64,000 nucleotides of DNA. Source: Dendrobium chrysotoxum (taxonomy: Eukaryota > Streptophyta > Magnoliopsida > Asparagales > Orchidaceae). Position 1 is the first letter of the stretch. Each line of letters opens with the position of its first letter. Both the position numbers and the translations under genes were made by a program. The notes beneath the pieces were generated by a model that ran no database searches, was not told the origin of the DNA, and worked only from the letters and a program-made list of their open reading frames with translations. Positions 47,682-60,806 of this stretch are shown one piece after another. The stretch spans positions 82,277,528-82,341,527 of the forward strand of contig CM034312.1 in assembly GCA_019925795.1 (NCBI GenBank), written 5' to 3'.

Positions 47682-50600
47682 ATGGCGATGACCCTCGGAG
47701 GTAGCCAACTCATTGTTCCTCCTCTCTAGATTTTTTATTTTTTAAATCGATAGCTTGTGCATCGTTAAACTATAGAGTTAATCCTTTTATCATTAGGGTT
47801 TGGTGATAATTGCGGAATATGTTTTGGTATGAAGTCCTAGGGTTTTTATTGCCGTAGCTGCTGCAGTTCTTTTAGTTACATGATAGCTGCCGAGTTTGGT
47901 AATTGTAATCTTTGGTTTCTACTGCGTTCTCACTGGAATCGTATGATTTGTCATGGGATTGACATCCACACCTGGTTTCTTTATATGTCATTGTGGTTGC
48001 AGTTTGGTTTGATAATGCTAGAAACTGGGATTAATTTTGCTGAGTCTAAATTTACCTTTGGACTATTCTTGGATCTTACTGACAAGATTAGCCGGAAAAT
48101 GTGAGAGAGAGAGTGTGTGTGAGAGTGAGAGAGAGAATTAGAAGGAATGCACTGCAATTTCTTAGTGCCAAAAAACGTATGGAACTGGAGGCAATGATCT
48201 ATGTCTCAAGCTTGCTGTTGCTCTCTTACCCCTTATTTATAGGTGGAGGTAGAGATACAACTCTATAAAAAATATTACATTTTAGAAATATTAATAAATT
48301 ATCTAACATAGCCTAATGAAAGTTTGGCATGAGATAACGATTCCACAATTGTAGCTCTTAATTATGTGAGTTATGTATTACAACTTTCTAAATATGGGAT
48401 GGACCCACATGAAGTCTTTTGCTGATTTCATCTTCTTTGGCCAAATTATGGCGAGTTGCTATTTTAAAAGCTTTGGATGAATCCACCTAATCTCCCTTTG
48501 AGGGCAACTACACATGTTCGTTGCTTTGGTGTTTTCATTTTACTTTGGGCATGAGGTGACCCGATCTCGTCAGTGAGTTCGTTGCATTGATGGAGACTTC
48601 TTCTAGTCATCCCCGGGCTCGATGATGCTCATCTCTAGTGAGTTCAATTTGATTGACTCATTGTGTTGATATGTTTTGGTCGATCGAGTTCTTCTGATTC
48701 AATTTCATCATCTTCAAATCTTCTTCAAGCAATGCATTTTTCTTCTTACTCTTCATATCAATTAATATTTGATTTAATAACACAAATAAGTAATTGTTAG
48801 ATTTTGAGAATTGGAGAGGGAAAAAGCTTAATTTTATTATACAAAATTATCCCTATTTATAGATCTATACAAGATGTCTTAATAAAGAAACAAATAACTA
48901 CAAAATCATGCATAATTGCCTTAATATAATCCTTTTTAAATCAGCCACCCAAATATAGGAGAAGATCGGAGTGATCAAGGTGAGCCTCCCACGGATCCCC
49001 ATGCTGGCTTTGGGATCAAGGGCCAAGGGATAGCTAGGATTTAACAGTAATCTATTATAATTAAATTATCATTTGACTTTTTTGAAACTCCAGCCTAACT
49101 TTGCTTTATTCTGAATGATTATGAATTAAAAGTTGCTCTCAATTCAGCAACTTTTCCAATATTAGAAATTATATTTTCTCATCATCATTAAGTGTAATTC
49201 CTTCATCATTAAATTCAATCTATCATTATTTTGTTGTGTTATTCATTCATCATCAGATTGTATATCATCAATAATCAAAGAATCAGTTCCATCATCCTTT
49301 CTTTGTCTTTGTAACTTGAGTTGTCTATTTTTTAATTTTTATTAAACATAATATAAACCAACCTTTTCATCCGTTCTATAGAAATGGGTTTCTTTTTATA
49401 TGCACTTGGTTGAACATTCTTCAATTGCATTCATGTGTGGAAGCTTAACAAGTAAGATCGAGAACTTGTACTACAAATGCTTTAAGTTTAGGTACTTGTA
49501 TGATACTTCGTTGTCTAATGTTTGACTAATCATTTGACATTATTATAACTTCTGTTTTAACCCATGTTTACTTCAATTTATCGACCATCTTTGTCACTGC
49601 CCTTGCCTCCTCATCTCACATCTATGTTTGAAGCTCATTCATGCTAGGAAGATCTAATCTTGGACCATAATACCTGATAAAGCAAAGAATAGTTATTTAT
49701 GAAGGACTCCTTGCCATGTTAAATGGAATTCTATTCTAAAAAAAGCATCTTGTAATATGATAATATCTAAACAAACTCTATTCTTGTGTATTTTGTCAAA
49801 GCTAGAGGAGGAATTATATGAGACTTATTATTCTCACCTCGGACTCGGCACAAGTGATTTCAAGTATACAAATTTCAATTTTTTTATCATTCTTCTATGG
49901 TACTCTTTAAGAACTATCATGAGTTTTGGTTGTTAATTCATACATTCTCTTCTAACTGTTCTTGCTTTTGTGTGATATGATTATTTGAAAAGATTCTGAG
50001 CTTTTGGTGTGCTTGCTAACCACAATTTTGTTCCAATTATTATGTTTTAAATTGGTTCGGTTTTGTGCCATTAAGATCTTTTTGTTATCTGTTACCTAAA
50101 TTCACCTGTGTTTAGATGGGGGGCTAGGTCGACCCCTGTCTATTCCTTTTAAAAAGGTCATCATCCATGTCTATTCCTTTAAAAAAAAGTCATCGTCCAA
50201 GTAATGGTCGAAATGCCCCAAAGGAAAACAAGCCTCACTTTTATCTGTACAAGTATAAATCCATTTATCCATTCCTAACTTGACCTAGAAAACAAATGAA
50301 ACAAGGTTATTTGTTTACCTCAACTTGACCAAGAAAAGTAAGGGAAGCCTCATGATCTTAAGTTTTGTCTTGTGTCTTGCCTCAATGACTAAAGGAAATG
50401 GGAACAAGATGATTTTTGAGAATTAAGCATTAACTAATGGTAAATTGTTAAATTGCTAAAGGCTTTAGAAGTAATGAGTGAAGTATGAGCTTTCTCAAAC
50501 ATTTGGTTATTTAGACTATTTGTGGCATTTAAGCAATTAATACAAGGTTTATGCTGAATAGTCTGTTATCCTATCTTATGCTTATACTGATATTGCCTCT

Positions 50601-53483
50601 GAAATTGTAACATACATTGTTAAAAACTTAAATTTTTGATTAACTTTTAACTGGGGATTCTCATGTTTTTTTTTTCTCCTCTTTGTGATCTATATTGTTG
50701 CAATGGTTGCGTGGCTGTGGGATCATCACGTTTCAACTATGTTTTATAGTGTAAGCCCGAGATTGCTTTTTTCATAATCCGGCTTGTTTTACATTTTGTA
50801 GAGATATTTCTAACTCTATTGATATACAGGCTTGGTGGACTAGCTTTCATGTTTTCAGCTAGCTTTCTGTTGCAAATCCTGGTATAGTCTCCATTTCCAC
50901 ATATATCTAAGGATTGTGCCCTCCAGTCTCTTTTTGATTGATGGCTGTGTGATGTTCATTAATTAGCAGAAGGTTTGTTGATGTTAGACTTTTCACGTGC
51001 AGCTTGTCTGGAAGTCATTTTCCTTATCTGTAAATCATTTTAAATGTGATCTTTTTAAAGTAACAGATGAATGGTTTGGTTTTATTTTTCATTTCAAACT
51101 CAAATAGTTAGGATAATTCATTCTGTTGATGGCATTTATTGTCCTCTCACAGTTACATTTGGATATTTGCAATGCTGGCCATCAATTTAAATGCAGTCAG
51201 GATCTAAAATTTTCTAATGCAAATATAAATATAAGATGAAATGCACTAGAGATAAGTTCATAGTTTACTGGCCATCAATTTGAACAAGCATTCATCCTTT
51301 TTCATAAAGATTCAGGATTACATAAAAATTTATCTATTTCATAATATAATAATTGCCCATATATAAATTTTTCTAGAAATTTAAGTTGAATAAAAAACCA
51401 CACAATGATCAATGTTCACTCAAGCATTATCAAATCTAAATTGTAACTGATTTGACAAAAATCAATTATGCTCGTAAACTAATTACAAAATATGTGATCA
51501 TAATTAACAAGGAAAGAAATTTCTACTGGTATAATGTGGAAAAATTTCATTGAAATTTTCAATCAACACTTGCCCCACACTTAAAGAACTCATATCCAAT
51601 CAGTATATGAGTTTGAGAGAGTGGGAGAGCAAGTACAATTTTTTTTAAATAATCAAATGTTTTTTGCACGCCTCATATCTTCCAATTTTTATAATATTCA
51701 AATTGCCTAAATTCAATTGCCAAATTCCAACCATAAATCACTGGAAAATCGCAGCTGCAAATAGTAAGATTGTGTAAATTAGCACAAAATAATTGTGTTA
51801 AAGCATAGAGTTGTGTGGTTAAGCAAGGTTCAAAAGACTATGTTTCCATGAGATGTAATTGAAGATTACACAATTAATGCAATATGTAACAGTGCTCTTA
51901 AGTTTTAGTAGCGAACATGAGAAATAATGATTCGGTAGTATAACAAATGATAAACCAAAAGAACAACCAGTGTATCAAACAAACTAAAGAATCGACAGCA
52001 AGTTAACAATGAACCGAACTTCGGGATTTAAAATATTACAGAAAACCTGTTCTCATAGACATCATTATGTGCCTAAATAAAACTACTTGAACTTAAACAA
52101 AAATTTGTAAAATTCAAAGAACTTCTAAAGCATTATCAACTAAAATAAAATCAAATTGAAAATGTCAGTTTATGCACTCTTGCATTTTTGACAAGTGTAT
52201 TTGAAGTTTGCATCAAATTTGATTGATTTAGAAAATTTTGCTTTCGATGAATTGGGTATTTGATATTTATTAAGAAAATCAAGGCATAATTGTTGCTCTT
52301 CCTATAAATATTATGTGAATAATCACAAATAGGCCTATCATGCTAGCGCACAAGGTATTGCTAGTGTCTTTCATCAGCAGTCGACAAATCTCATCATTGA
52401 AGATTGCTTTAGGAAGAAGATATAGATTTGTTTAATAAAGCGCTAGAAGTTAATTTATAAGGAGGAGATGAAAAGAGGGAAAAATTCAAGATGAGGGTGG
52501 CACATTCATGAGATAAGGTCAAATTAGTTTCATTGAACGTTAGATAAATATTAGAAATTTTTTAAAATTTAAATTTATAAACATTCACCCCAATGCATTA
52601 TATGATATTTTACATTACTCTATTTTTCTAAGAATTTATTTTTAAAGGCTTATGTGCATCTTCCGAGGTTTAGACATACCATTATTAGGATGATAATGTT
52701 TTCTAGGTCTGTGTTTTGGGTTGTATTAAAAACATTAATATTTTATGTTGAGCTTGACATAAATGAGAATGTTATGATGGATGTGTGCGACAACTAAGAA
52801 GGGTAAATTAAAGAATAATTATATTAAAGTAAGAAAAAAGAACCAAAATGGTCCCCCAACTATATTAAAGGACCTTTTTGGTCCCTCAAGCTTTTAAAAA
52901 TGAATCAAAATAGTCTCATGGTGGGACTATTTGGGTTTCTCTTTTTAAGGAATTGAGGGTCCAAAATGATCATTTAATATAGTTGGGGACAATTTTGATC
53001 TTTCATAAAGAATCAAATGATCATTTTGATCTTTTTCTCATTGAAGTAATGATTGGAGGAGTTTTTTTCCCAAGTAATGGTTGAAAAAGTTATATCTATT
53101 GAAGACAAGGTAGATGCAAGTAAAAATAAGTGGTTTAGCCGTTTAGGCATAGAAAATGGATAGAAAATGCATCATTGGATGAATAAATAAAAGAAAATTA
53201 GAATGGAGAAATGTTAGACCTAAAGTAACATGTATAGTTGTTCAAAATTATTTATGAATAATATATTTAAAACGGCGACCTTCCGATGACCCGGTTAGGA
53301 AATTAGAGGTATTAGATTTGACTTATGTTAAGAAAGGTAGAGGTAGACCTAAAAAGACTGGGTTAGAAAATATTAGAAATGATCTTTCTTTATTAGATTT
53401 AAACGAGAATTTGACTTTTAACAGGACACAATGTAGAAAAAGGATTCATGTAGCCGACCCCACGTAGTGGGACAAAGACTTGA

Positions 53484-53516
<33 letters not shown>

Positions 53517-56500
53517 ATGTTTAACACCTCTAGCAACACTTAGCAATAATGCATGGAAAATTAGGTTTTATAAAGCCCACCCCAAATAGTTTTGATAAGG
53601 CTTGTGTTGATGATGAATTTTTTTAAGCTTGGTAAATAACTTATTTTACAAAGTGCAGCCCCTTATGAGTTTTGAAAATATCTCATTTGTGTTGATGATC
53701 AAACAACATTTGTTTTTATTTTAGTTTTGTAATTAAACCTGGAAAACACATGGTTGTATTTTTTCAGTGCCTTTGAAGATCAGTTCTTATATTTTACTTT
53801 TCATCTTTGGAATGAGCTTTACCAAATTCTTTTATTCTTGCAGGCTTGTGCATTATACAACAACTGGTGGCCTATGCTAACAGGTAGATGATTCGCCATG
53901 TATATACAGTAACCAAATTTCAGTTCATGCAATATGTTTACTGAGATGTTTAACTGCCACTAATGTGATTTCATTAATTGCAGCCCTCATGTATGTATTG
54001 GTGCCAATGCCTTGCTTGTTTTTTGGAGGTGGTTCTACGCATTTCTTGACCAGCAGGGAGGGTGGAGGGTGAGTTTAAATACTGTCATGGTTTTAGTTTT
54101 TCTATCTGTTTGAATCCTTGTGTAGATACATTTGTTTTTTTATTTCAAGATCCACCTACTTGTATTTATGCTATCTAAAGCTATGAGTCGTTAAATGAGT
54201 GACAAGCTTTGATCCTAAATATGACTTGGATATATAAAGTTCAGCTAGTTTGGTTCTTTTTATTTGATATGCAGTAAACTAGGTTGTATAATTCATCAAC
54301 TTTGGTACTCTTACCAAGAAAACACACATTCTTCAATTAAATGGTGGTCTAAGTAGATCTTATAGATGCTCGATTAGATGATTAAACTCAGCAGTCTTAG
54401 TAAGCTGGTACTCTACTTGCTCTAGCAGATATTCTGTTTTCATTGCCATGACCCATGAAACCTGCTGTTCTGTCCAGTGATCAAAATATATCTGTACACT
54501 TACTTCTAAGAAAACACTTGAGTTTGATTGTGTGACTGATACAGTGATACGTGAGAACAATGGAACAAAAATAAACATTATAGTTAATTTGTTTAAGAGA
54601 ATAAAACCCAGATGTATTGCACCTTTTTCACAAATTTATTGTCAGATATCATGTTGATAGCGTCTTCGGAGAACATTTTCAACCCAATGCCATGTCTTCT
54701 GACTCATGGACCTTACAACATGGTTCTTTCTTTTTGTAATCAAGAATGAGATTAGTATATGCTTATTCCTTTGGGTAATATGCCCAATAGGTATCGGAAA
54801 AGTATTGCTATTAGTGTAACTGAATTAGAAAGAAATTCTTTGAAAGGATTACTTTGTATCTTCGACTAAGTTATTCTCTTGGGTGTGATAGATGTTGCTC
54901 CACCTGATTTTTATTGATTGCACGGTAAGTATTTTTAAGGTGATAGCTTTTGTAGGGCAGTAATAGGACAAATCAGGTTTAAATCATCCTGATGATTACT
55001 CAAAATCAATCTAGTATTATTCATGCTTGATTTGAAAGTTTTTCCATTTATTTTTCTTAGTTTATTCTTTTCGGAAAGATAAGTTGTATTGGTTTCTATG
55101 GCACTCTTTGGTTTGTATTTCTGAAGTAGGAGAAGGCTTGCCAAAGTCTTGCGCTTCTACCTAAAAATTTAGCTCTTTAGCAGTTCAAATACTGGTGACA
55201 TGCTATATATGAATAGTAAAATTCTTCTGTGATTTACTGGGTATTGGTGCTACTCCATTCCTATGTGGCACAAAATTGTTTAGGACCAAATAAGGAATTG
55301 AACTTCATATGTTCTAACTGTTGGCATTGAAAACGAAACAATTATAGATGTTGGTTTTGGGTTTATATCCTGTTCTTTTTTGTTTTTGCTCTGTTAATTT
55401 TCTGTCCATTAGCGTGTCTATTGAAGTATTATTCTTGCTCTTGAGAAGTGGAAAAATCACTTATTTATCTCTTTAACCAGGTCTTGTATGCTGCATATAA
55501 AGTTGTGTCAAATTCATGTTCTGTATCATGTAGCTTCTGGGAACTAAGCCATCAAAATCCACTTGGGTCAGGTGGCAAGCTGGGACAATTTGGTAGTGTG
55601 AAAGCTCAAAATTCCCATTAAATCTAAATCCTCTATGGCGATAACCATAAATTTCCTGAATCTGTGTTTCATTCTGCCTAAGATTTATAAATTTAAGTAG
55701 GAAGTATGGATATAGAAGTAATCTTTTTTTTTTGTTAGTGTAAACTTTTTATGTTTCCATAGCTACCCTAGCTGGTGCAGCCAAAATAGCTGGATAATAA
55801 GGTTGCTGGCTCAACTTCTGCCAACTCTAATCCTTATCTTTATTTTTTGTAACTTTTGGATCAACCCCATTACATGATCTACAATATATCTCGTGGATTC
55901 AAGTCTCACCTCCCTATTGATTTTTTTTTCTTTACACTATTTTTTGGATTGCTCCTTTTCTTCTATGGCATTGTGTTGAGTTATTCTCACCCCGGGAGAA
56001 TGATGAGGACATCTCCACATGGAAGTCTACCGGAGACGTGGTCGTCGATCTACGGCCACGATCGAGTCTTTATATTTTTGAGTTTTATTATGTTATTGCT
56101 TTCCTTTAGTTCGTTTCCTGTTGTACCCTTATTTTAGGGTGGTTTGCTTGTAAGCCCAAGAGGGCATGTTAGTCTTTTGGTTTTGTCTTTTGTTTGAGGC
56201 TATTTATAGGCCCCTATTGTATTGTTTTATTTTGATGAATGATTAATAAAAAAATTCCTGCACTTTTGCCTTGAGATTAAGAGTTGAGAGCTAGTGGAGA
56301 GGTTCCCTAGGAGAGGGAGAAGGATGCATCACCCATCAACCTAGACGTGTCGGGTTCGTGGTTCTATTTCTTTGTGCTCTTCCTCCTTTCCAAGCCACCA
56401 CCCCTTACAACCCCACGGCCCACCACCCCATCTCCCACCCGACGGTTTTTCTCCACCGTCCGCCCAAGCCGCCGCCCCTTACCACCCCTCCCCTCCCCTT

Positions 56501-58657
56501 GTCTTGTTTCCTAATATAGATTAATCATATTTAGGATTAGATTTTGAATTCAAATTCAAGAATTCAAAATTCAAAATCTTTCCTAATATATGAAATCTAT
56601 TTTTGGAAAGATTTGAGATCTCATTCAAATTAAATTCTAATTGAAAGGGATCTAATTATATCTTTCCTAATCCTTAGATCCCAATTTAGAAACTCCAATC
56701 AATCACCCCAAACCCCTCCCCTCCCCTTTAATGCCGCCGGCCCCTTGCTCATGCCGCCCCCCTCTTCTCCCCTTCTCTCTCCCCAATCTTCCCCCAATCA
56801 ATACCTTATCTTTCCTTTTCTAATCCCCACCAAATTTCAAAATCTGAAATAATTTCAGGTTTAGGAATTTTAAACTCTTCTAACCCTAACCCTAACCCTA
56901 ACTTCACAAGCAACCTCTCCACCCTCACCATACCTTGGCCGCCCACTTCTCCTAAACCTCTCTACTTGATTTTCAAAGGGAAAGCCCTCATCCTTTGAAA
57001 GGAACCTTCAAGGACAGCAATACTTCATCGACCTCACCACCTTTCCTCCTTAGGAAGCATGAATGGAGGTCCGCCCATGGGATTCGGGCTTAGTGCTTGA
57101 CGATCAAGACAATATCGACGTACTACGTTCCCCCTTCTTCGACGTGGGATTTGGCTACGAAACTACCGTTGAGGAGTACTTGGAGAGGATCCACATTACA
57201 TTGGTTGATACTCTCGACGATCAAAGGGTCAAAGGCCGGTGGACTATCGTCGACCGATTCACACCCGCCATCCTTCCGGTTGTTTCACTGTTTCCCTTCC
57301 AATGCTACATCAACCGTCTCCTACAAATCATCAAAGGCGTCCTTGACAAATCAAAGGGTTTCTCTCGGCGACAACTTCCCTCCGCATAAGGGTTAACGTT
57401 TCTTCCCTTTTCAATTATCTCTTTGTTTTCTAACCTTGTAGGTGGTGACATAAGCGCAAGGAATCGCTCCGCTTAATTTTGCCTAAGCTTAGTAAATGTA
57501 GGATTTGAGTTATTGATTTCCTATGCTTGCTAATCTCATTGTTAGATTAGGGATGTTGAGTGAACTCCTACCCTTATGTTATTATTGAGTTTCTAATTTA
57601 TCTTGTGGGTTCAAATGCTTAGCTAGTGATTTGGCCTAAACGCCGGCACCCTTCTCTTGTTTTATCTTATTGTTTCATGTGCTAGTAATTGTGCTTTAAT
57701 GCTTTAATCAAAGAATCGTGCAATAATCTTACTTCATCCATGTTAGGCATTTAGTCCGGCATCAGTTTCTCCCTGCCCACACCATTTTATCTCCTTTCTT
57801 AGATCTTCTGAAGCCCCATGAGGAGGCTTGTTTGCTTGCGGCTTGCAAGCGGTAATATTCTTCATCATTCATCTCGCCAGTTTAGATACTTGCTGTTCTA
57901 GCTTTTATCTTATCTTCTTTTCTCTTAAACGGTTGTTTGGTTCGTTGGAGTCCGCTATCTAAAATCATGCTTTTACAGTTTTCAGCTATTTGTTCATTGA
58001 TATCCTTAAATAATACTTTCATGAATAATATTTAAGTCCTATTTTGATGACATCTAGATATTGGTCAAATTTGCCTACTTAGATGTCTCAGGCTATTTGA
58101 TGGCTGAAATAAAGTCACTGTAGATTCAGAAATGCTTTTTTTTTGTTCATTACTTCCTTCTCTTTATGCTTATACTTAGCTGGATCTTGATCTACCTTCC
58201 GAGCTCAAATTTCTCTCATTTTTTTCATGAAATATTCTCTTTTTCGCAGAGACTAAGAACCTCTTCCTGCTGCAACTCTTTTTCCTGCCAGTGCAAGTGT
58301 CTTATTGTTGCATTTATATTAAAAAAAAGTCGACTTTTTTTTACATAAAGCTCTCTATAGTTTATTTTTTCAATGAAACTGATACAAATTTTTTCTCATT
58401 GATCATACTCTGGACATTACAGTCGCACTCTTTCAAAATTATAACCAAAATTTCCCCTTTGATTATGATATAGTTGGATAAACGCTGCAAAGTTTCTGAC
58501 CGGGGCGTCGGCCATGGGAAGCATCGCCATACCTGCAATCTTAAGGCATGCTCATCTGATCGAAACAGGTGCAATGTTAATAGAATTCACTTCATTCTTC
58601 ATTTTAGTCTGTACTGTACTTTGCTTCCACCGAGTTAGCCTTGATGAGGATTGGTAG
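47682..58657 (+). CDS. VPS55: Vacuolar protein sorting 55 (VPS55) homologue, 5 exons, start frame one base out
   Basis: Small four-pass endosomal membrane protein; with VPS68 it acts in late endosome-to-vacuole traffic. Exons: 47682-47700, 50830-50881, 53844-53883, 53984-54068, 58474-58657, all GT-AG. Exons 2-5 join in one frame: FSASFLLQIL, ACALYNNWWPMLT, MYVLVPMPCLFFGG, AAKFLTGASAMGSIAIP, RHAHLIETGAM, ending SLDEDW; these are clear VPS55 blocks. The ATG at 47682, in the expected place with a good donor after it, is out of frame with exon 2 by one base; the other frame of the same exon reads DDPRR into exon 2, which suggests one base is missing right after the start codon. Otherwise a further exon or other start is needed. 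Intron 2 carries an RTE piece, intron 4 a solo LTR. Confidence 0.85.
47701..50829. other. VPS55 intron 1 (3.1 kb), transposon-like content
   Basis: Includes a ga/gt microsatellite at 48100-48135 and sequence at 48140-49050 with retroelement-like character (ccccttatttataggtgg). No domain could be read and no convincing missing VPS55 exon was found. Confidence 0.35.
52836..53042. mobile_element. Foldback repeat in VPS55 intron 2
   Basis: The left arm aaaatggtcccccaactat and the right arm atagttggggacaatttt pair, and inner parts (ttttggtccctcaa / ttgagggtccaaaa) also pair. It is related to the common 'gtccccaaacta' dispersed repeat of plants. Superfamily not determined. Confidence 0.6.
53268..53516 (+). 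mobile_element. RTE LINE 3' fragment in VPS55 intron 2
   Basis: Last 250 bp of an RTE element close to the one at 17761 (RRPSDDPVRK through GRGRPKK), ending in a long (TTG)n run at 53487-53515. The frame is largely kept, so it is fairly young. Confidence 0.85.
56001..57764 (+). mobile_element. Solo LTR (1.76 kb) in VPS55 intron 4
   Basis: Starts TGATGAGGACATC and ends CCGGCATCA like the LTR at 25329, with which it is collinear throughout. Likely TATA element tatttatag at 56201, poly(A) signal aataaa at 56245-56250, so U5 would be about 1.5 kb and holds the ORF at 57063. A (CCCTAA) run lies at about 56880-56902. The flanking five bases (gagaa and gtttc) do not match, unlike the other copy. 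Confidence 0.85.
57063..57389 (+). CDS. LTR-embedded ORF, copy B (108 aa, unknown function)
   Basis: Intact ORF in the sense direction of the LTR, inside the presumed U5, about 860 bp after the TATA-like box. Acidic N-terminal half (DDQDNIDVLRSPFFD, TVEEYLERI, DTLDDQ), more hydrophobic and basic C-terminal half (VVSLFPFQCYINRLLQII, ending RRQLPSA). Copy A at 26422 has the same length and is nearly identical in the first 55 codons; copy C at 31234 is a distant relative. No signal peptide or known domain seen. It could be a leader protein of the retroelement, a captured host exon, or a chance ORF; conservation argues against the last. Confidence 0.55.
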   Translation: MEVRPWDSGLVLDDQDNIDVLRSPFFDVGFGYETTVEEYLERIHITLVDTLDDQRVKGRWTIVDRFTPAILPVVSLFPFQCYINRLLQIIKGVLDKSKGFSRRQLPSA

Positions 58658-58977
58658 CTTAGAAGAAATGTCCCAATCGCCTTAATTTATTATGGTCCTT
58701 CACAGTCCTTTGAAAACACTTACTATGTAGCCTTTGCCCGCTAGACAATAAAAAGTCTTGTTCTTCTCATTTAATGCTTTTATTAAAAAGAAATAATAAA
58801 TTCTGTCAGACAAACAATCATCTAATCAATTCCTATGTGTTTTATTTCATGTTTTTATAATGTTTTTGTATGTTATTAAAAATGATTTTTGTGGGTATTT
58901 TGATTGAATTTGGATCAAATTTGTTGTTGGGGGTATTTTTGATTGTGCTTAGCATATAATTGTAAATGATTAACAAC

Positions 58978-59302
58978 AACATCAAGCCTTCATCTCATTA
59001 TGTGGGTTCAGTTATATGTATTTTTTTTCTCCATTGTGTACTATTAATAATCAAATTCTCATTTAAATGTAATAAAAAAGTTCGTTTCTAATACTTTCTA
59101 ACCAAGTCTTTTTAGATCTACCTCTATTTTTCTTAATATATGTCAGATCTAATACATCCACTCTCCTAATTGGATCATCAAAAGGTTGATCTTTTATGCG
59201 ACCAAATCATCTAAGGCGACTCCCTCTAATCTTATCTGCTGTTAGAGCTACTCCAATTTTTTCATGTATATACTCGTTCCGCAACCTGTCTCAAAAATAT
59301 TG
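58978..59302 (-). mobile_element. RTE LINE 3' fragment
   Basis: Minus-strand counterpart of the end of the LINE at 17761, starting at the aacaacaac tail and running through the KKGRGRPKK and WFGHIKR coding region. Several stops; old copy. Confidence 0.75.
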
Positions 59303-59485
59303 TAGGTATATCATATAATATTACAATACATCATTAATAATACTTCAAACATGTTTTCAGCTTATTATTTATTGGTTTCTAACAAATTAAAAATATTTAT
59401 TATTTACTACTTTGTTTTATTATTGCAAAAAATAAAAATCACTTTTTGTTTGAATTAATAATAGTGGTTTGTTTGATGCAACTTA

Positions 59486-59602
59486 GGTTTCATTTGAGAC
59501 AGTTTTTTTACTGCTTCTTAAAGCTGCTTTTTAGTAAAAAAATTTAATTTTTTACTAGAAAATTATTTTAAGAAACCGTAAGAAAGTCATCCTAAACGAA
59601 GC
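59486..59602. mobile_element. Foldback MITE, family F1 copy 6
   Basis: Left arm tttactgcttcttaaagctgctttttagta and right arm tactagaaaattattttaagaaaccgtaa pair; ends ggtttcatttgagac and cctaaacgaagc. Confidence 0.7.
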
Positions 59603-60806
59603 TTTTATGTTATCAATGATTTAAACAAATAGATGAATTATTTTGGGAATATACATATTAGTGTGATGATTATTAAAAAAATCATTAATTAAAATTTTTA
59701 AAATAAAAAAATATTTCTAATACTCTTAGCACCTTTTAAAATTTTCCTTTTCTAAAAATAGTTTTATAATTTTTTTTATGAAAATAATTACAATTGCCTC
59801 TAATGGATCCCTTCATATCCTAATTTCTCTCTAAATTCCATTTCTATAAGATAACTACAACCTATTAGTTAGATTTATAGAAATTAGAATGCCTAACATG
59901 ATGAAAGTTATTAGCTATTTAATAAAATAAAGTATACAAGAGATTAATTCAAATAAATAATTATTTTTTAGAAAAGTGGTTAAATGATTGTGGGGTTCTC
60001 CACACGTGTCAAACTAAGGTGAAACAATAATTAATGATAAGCAAAAGAGATTTAAACACACTAATTGCTATTAATGCAAACTATTTTTATATAAGCTCTG
60101 TTATTGTGTTAATTTTTTTTATTTGATTGTCTCATATTAATAAAATATTTTTATTATTTCTCAAATATTTATGAGATACCCCATTTTTTCATTTTATTTA
60201 TGTATAGGAGTGTGAAAACTTTAATTATATTTATAATATTTATAGATTTCATCACATTTATAAAAAGCAATTAAGTCAAAATAAAATTGTTTATAAAAAA
60301 TATCATTAAAAATATAAACCAATAAAAATAATTAGCAAGAAATAATTACATATATTTACTATTGAACCCTTCTCTTCATTATTATTATTTTTTTAAGTTT
60401 AGATGAAAAGTTACATTTCTTATTGCTTTGTTTTATCAAATTATTACCACACTTTTTTGTTCAGCCAATTTTTTATTATTTATTATAATTTATTTAGTGT
60501 AAATTTATTTTTTATAATTAGATTTATTGGAATCTTATAGTTATAAGAAAACTATTATTAACTTTCTTGAAAAATATTTATAATACTCATATTAATTAAA
60601 AATAATAATCTTCTCATAATAATTAAAATTTATTCTCACAAGTATCCCTAATAAACACATACAGAATATTAAAAAAAAAATTTATTTTTTTAACATAGGC
60701 AGTTAATTAATTAACTCACCATAGGCTTATTTAAGATACAAAGTCAACTCAGTCAAACTCACAGATAGCTAAAGCATAATAGCCAAAGAGAACACTCTCT
60801 TCAACT
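59603..60806. other. AT-rich spacer, no gene recognised
   Basis: Long AT-rich stretch downstream of the minus-strand Ole e 1 gene. Confidence 0.5.

Noticed and set aside
47489..47704. 71-codon ORF read from a GTG
   Set aside because: GTG is not a normal plant nuclear start; the frame matters only because its last codons join VPS55 exon 2, discussed with that gene.
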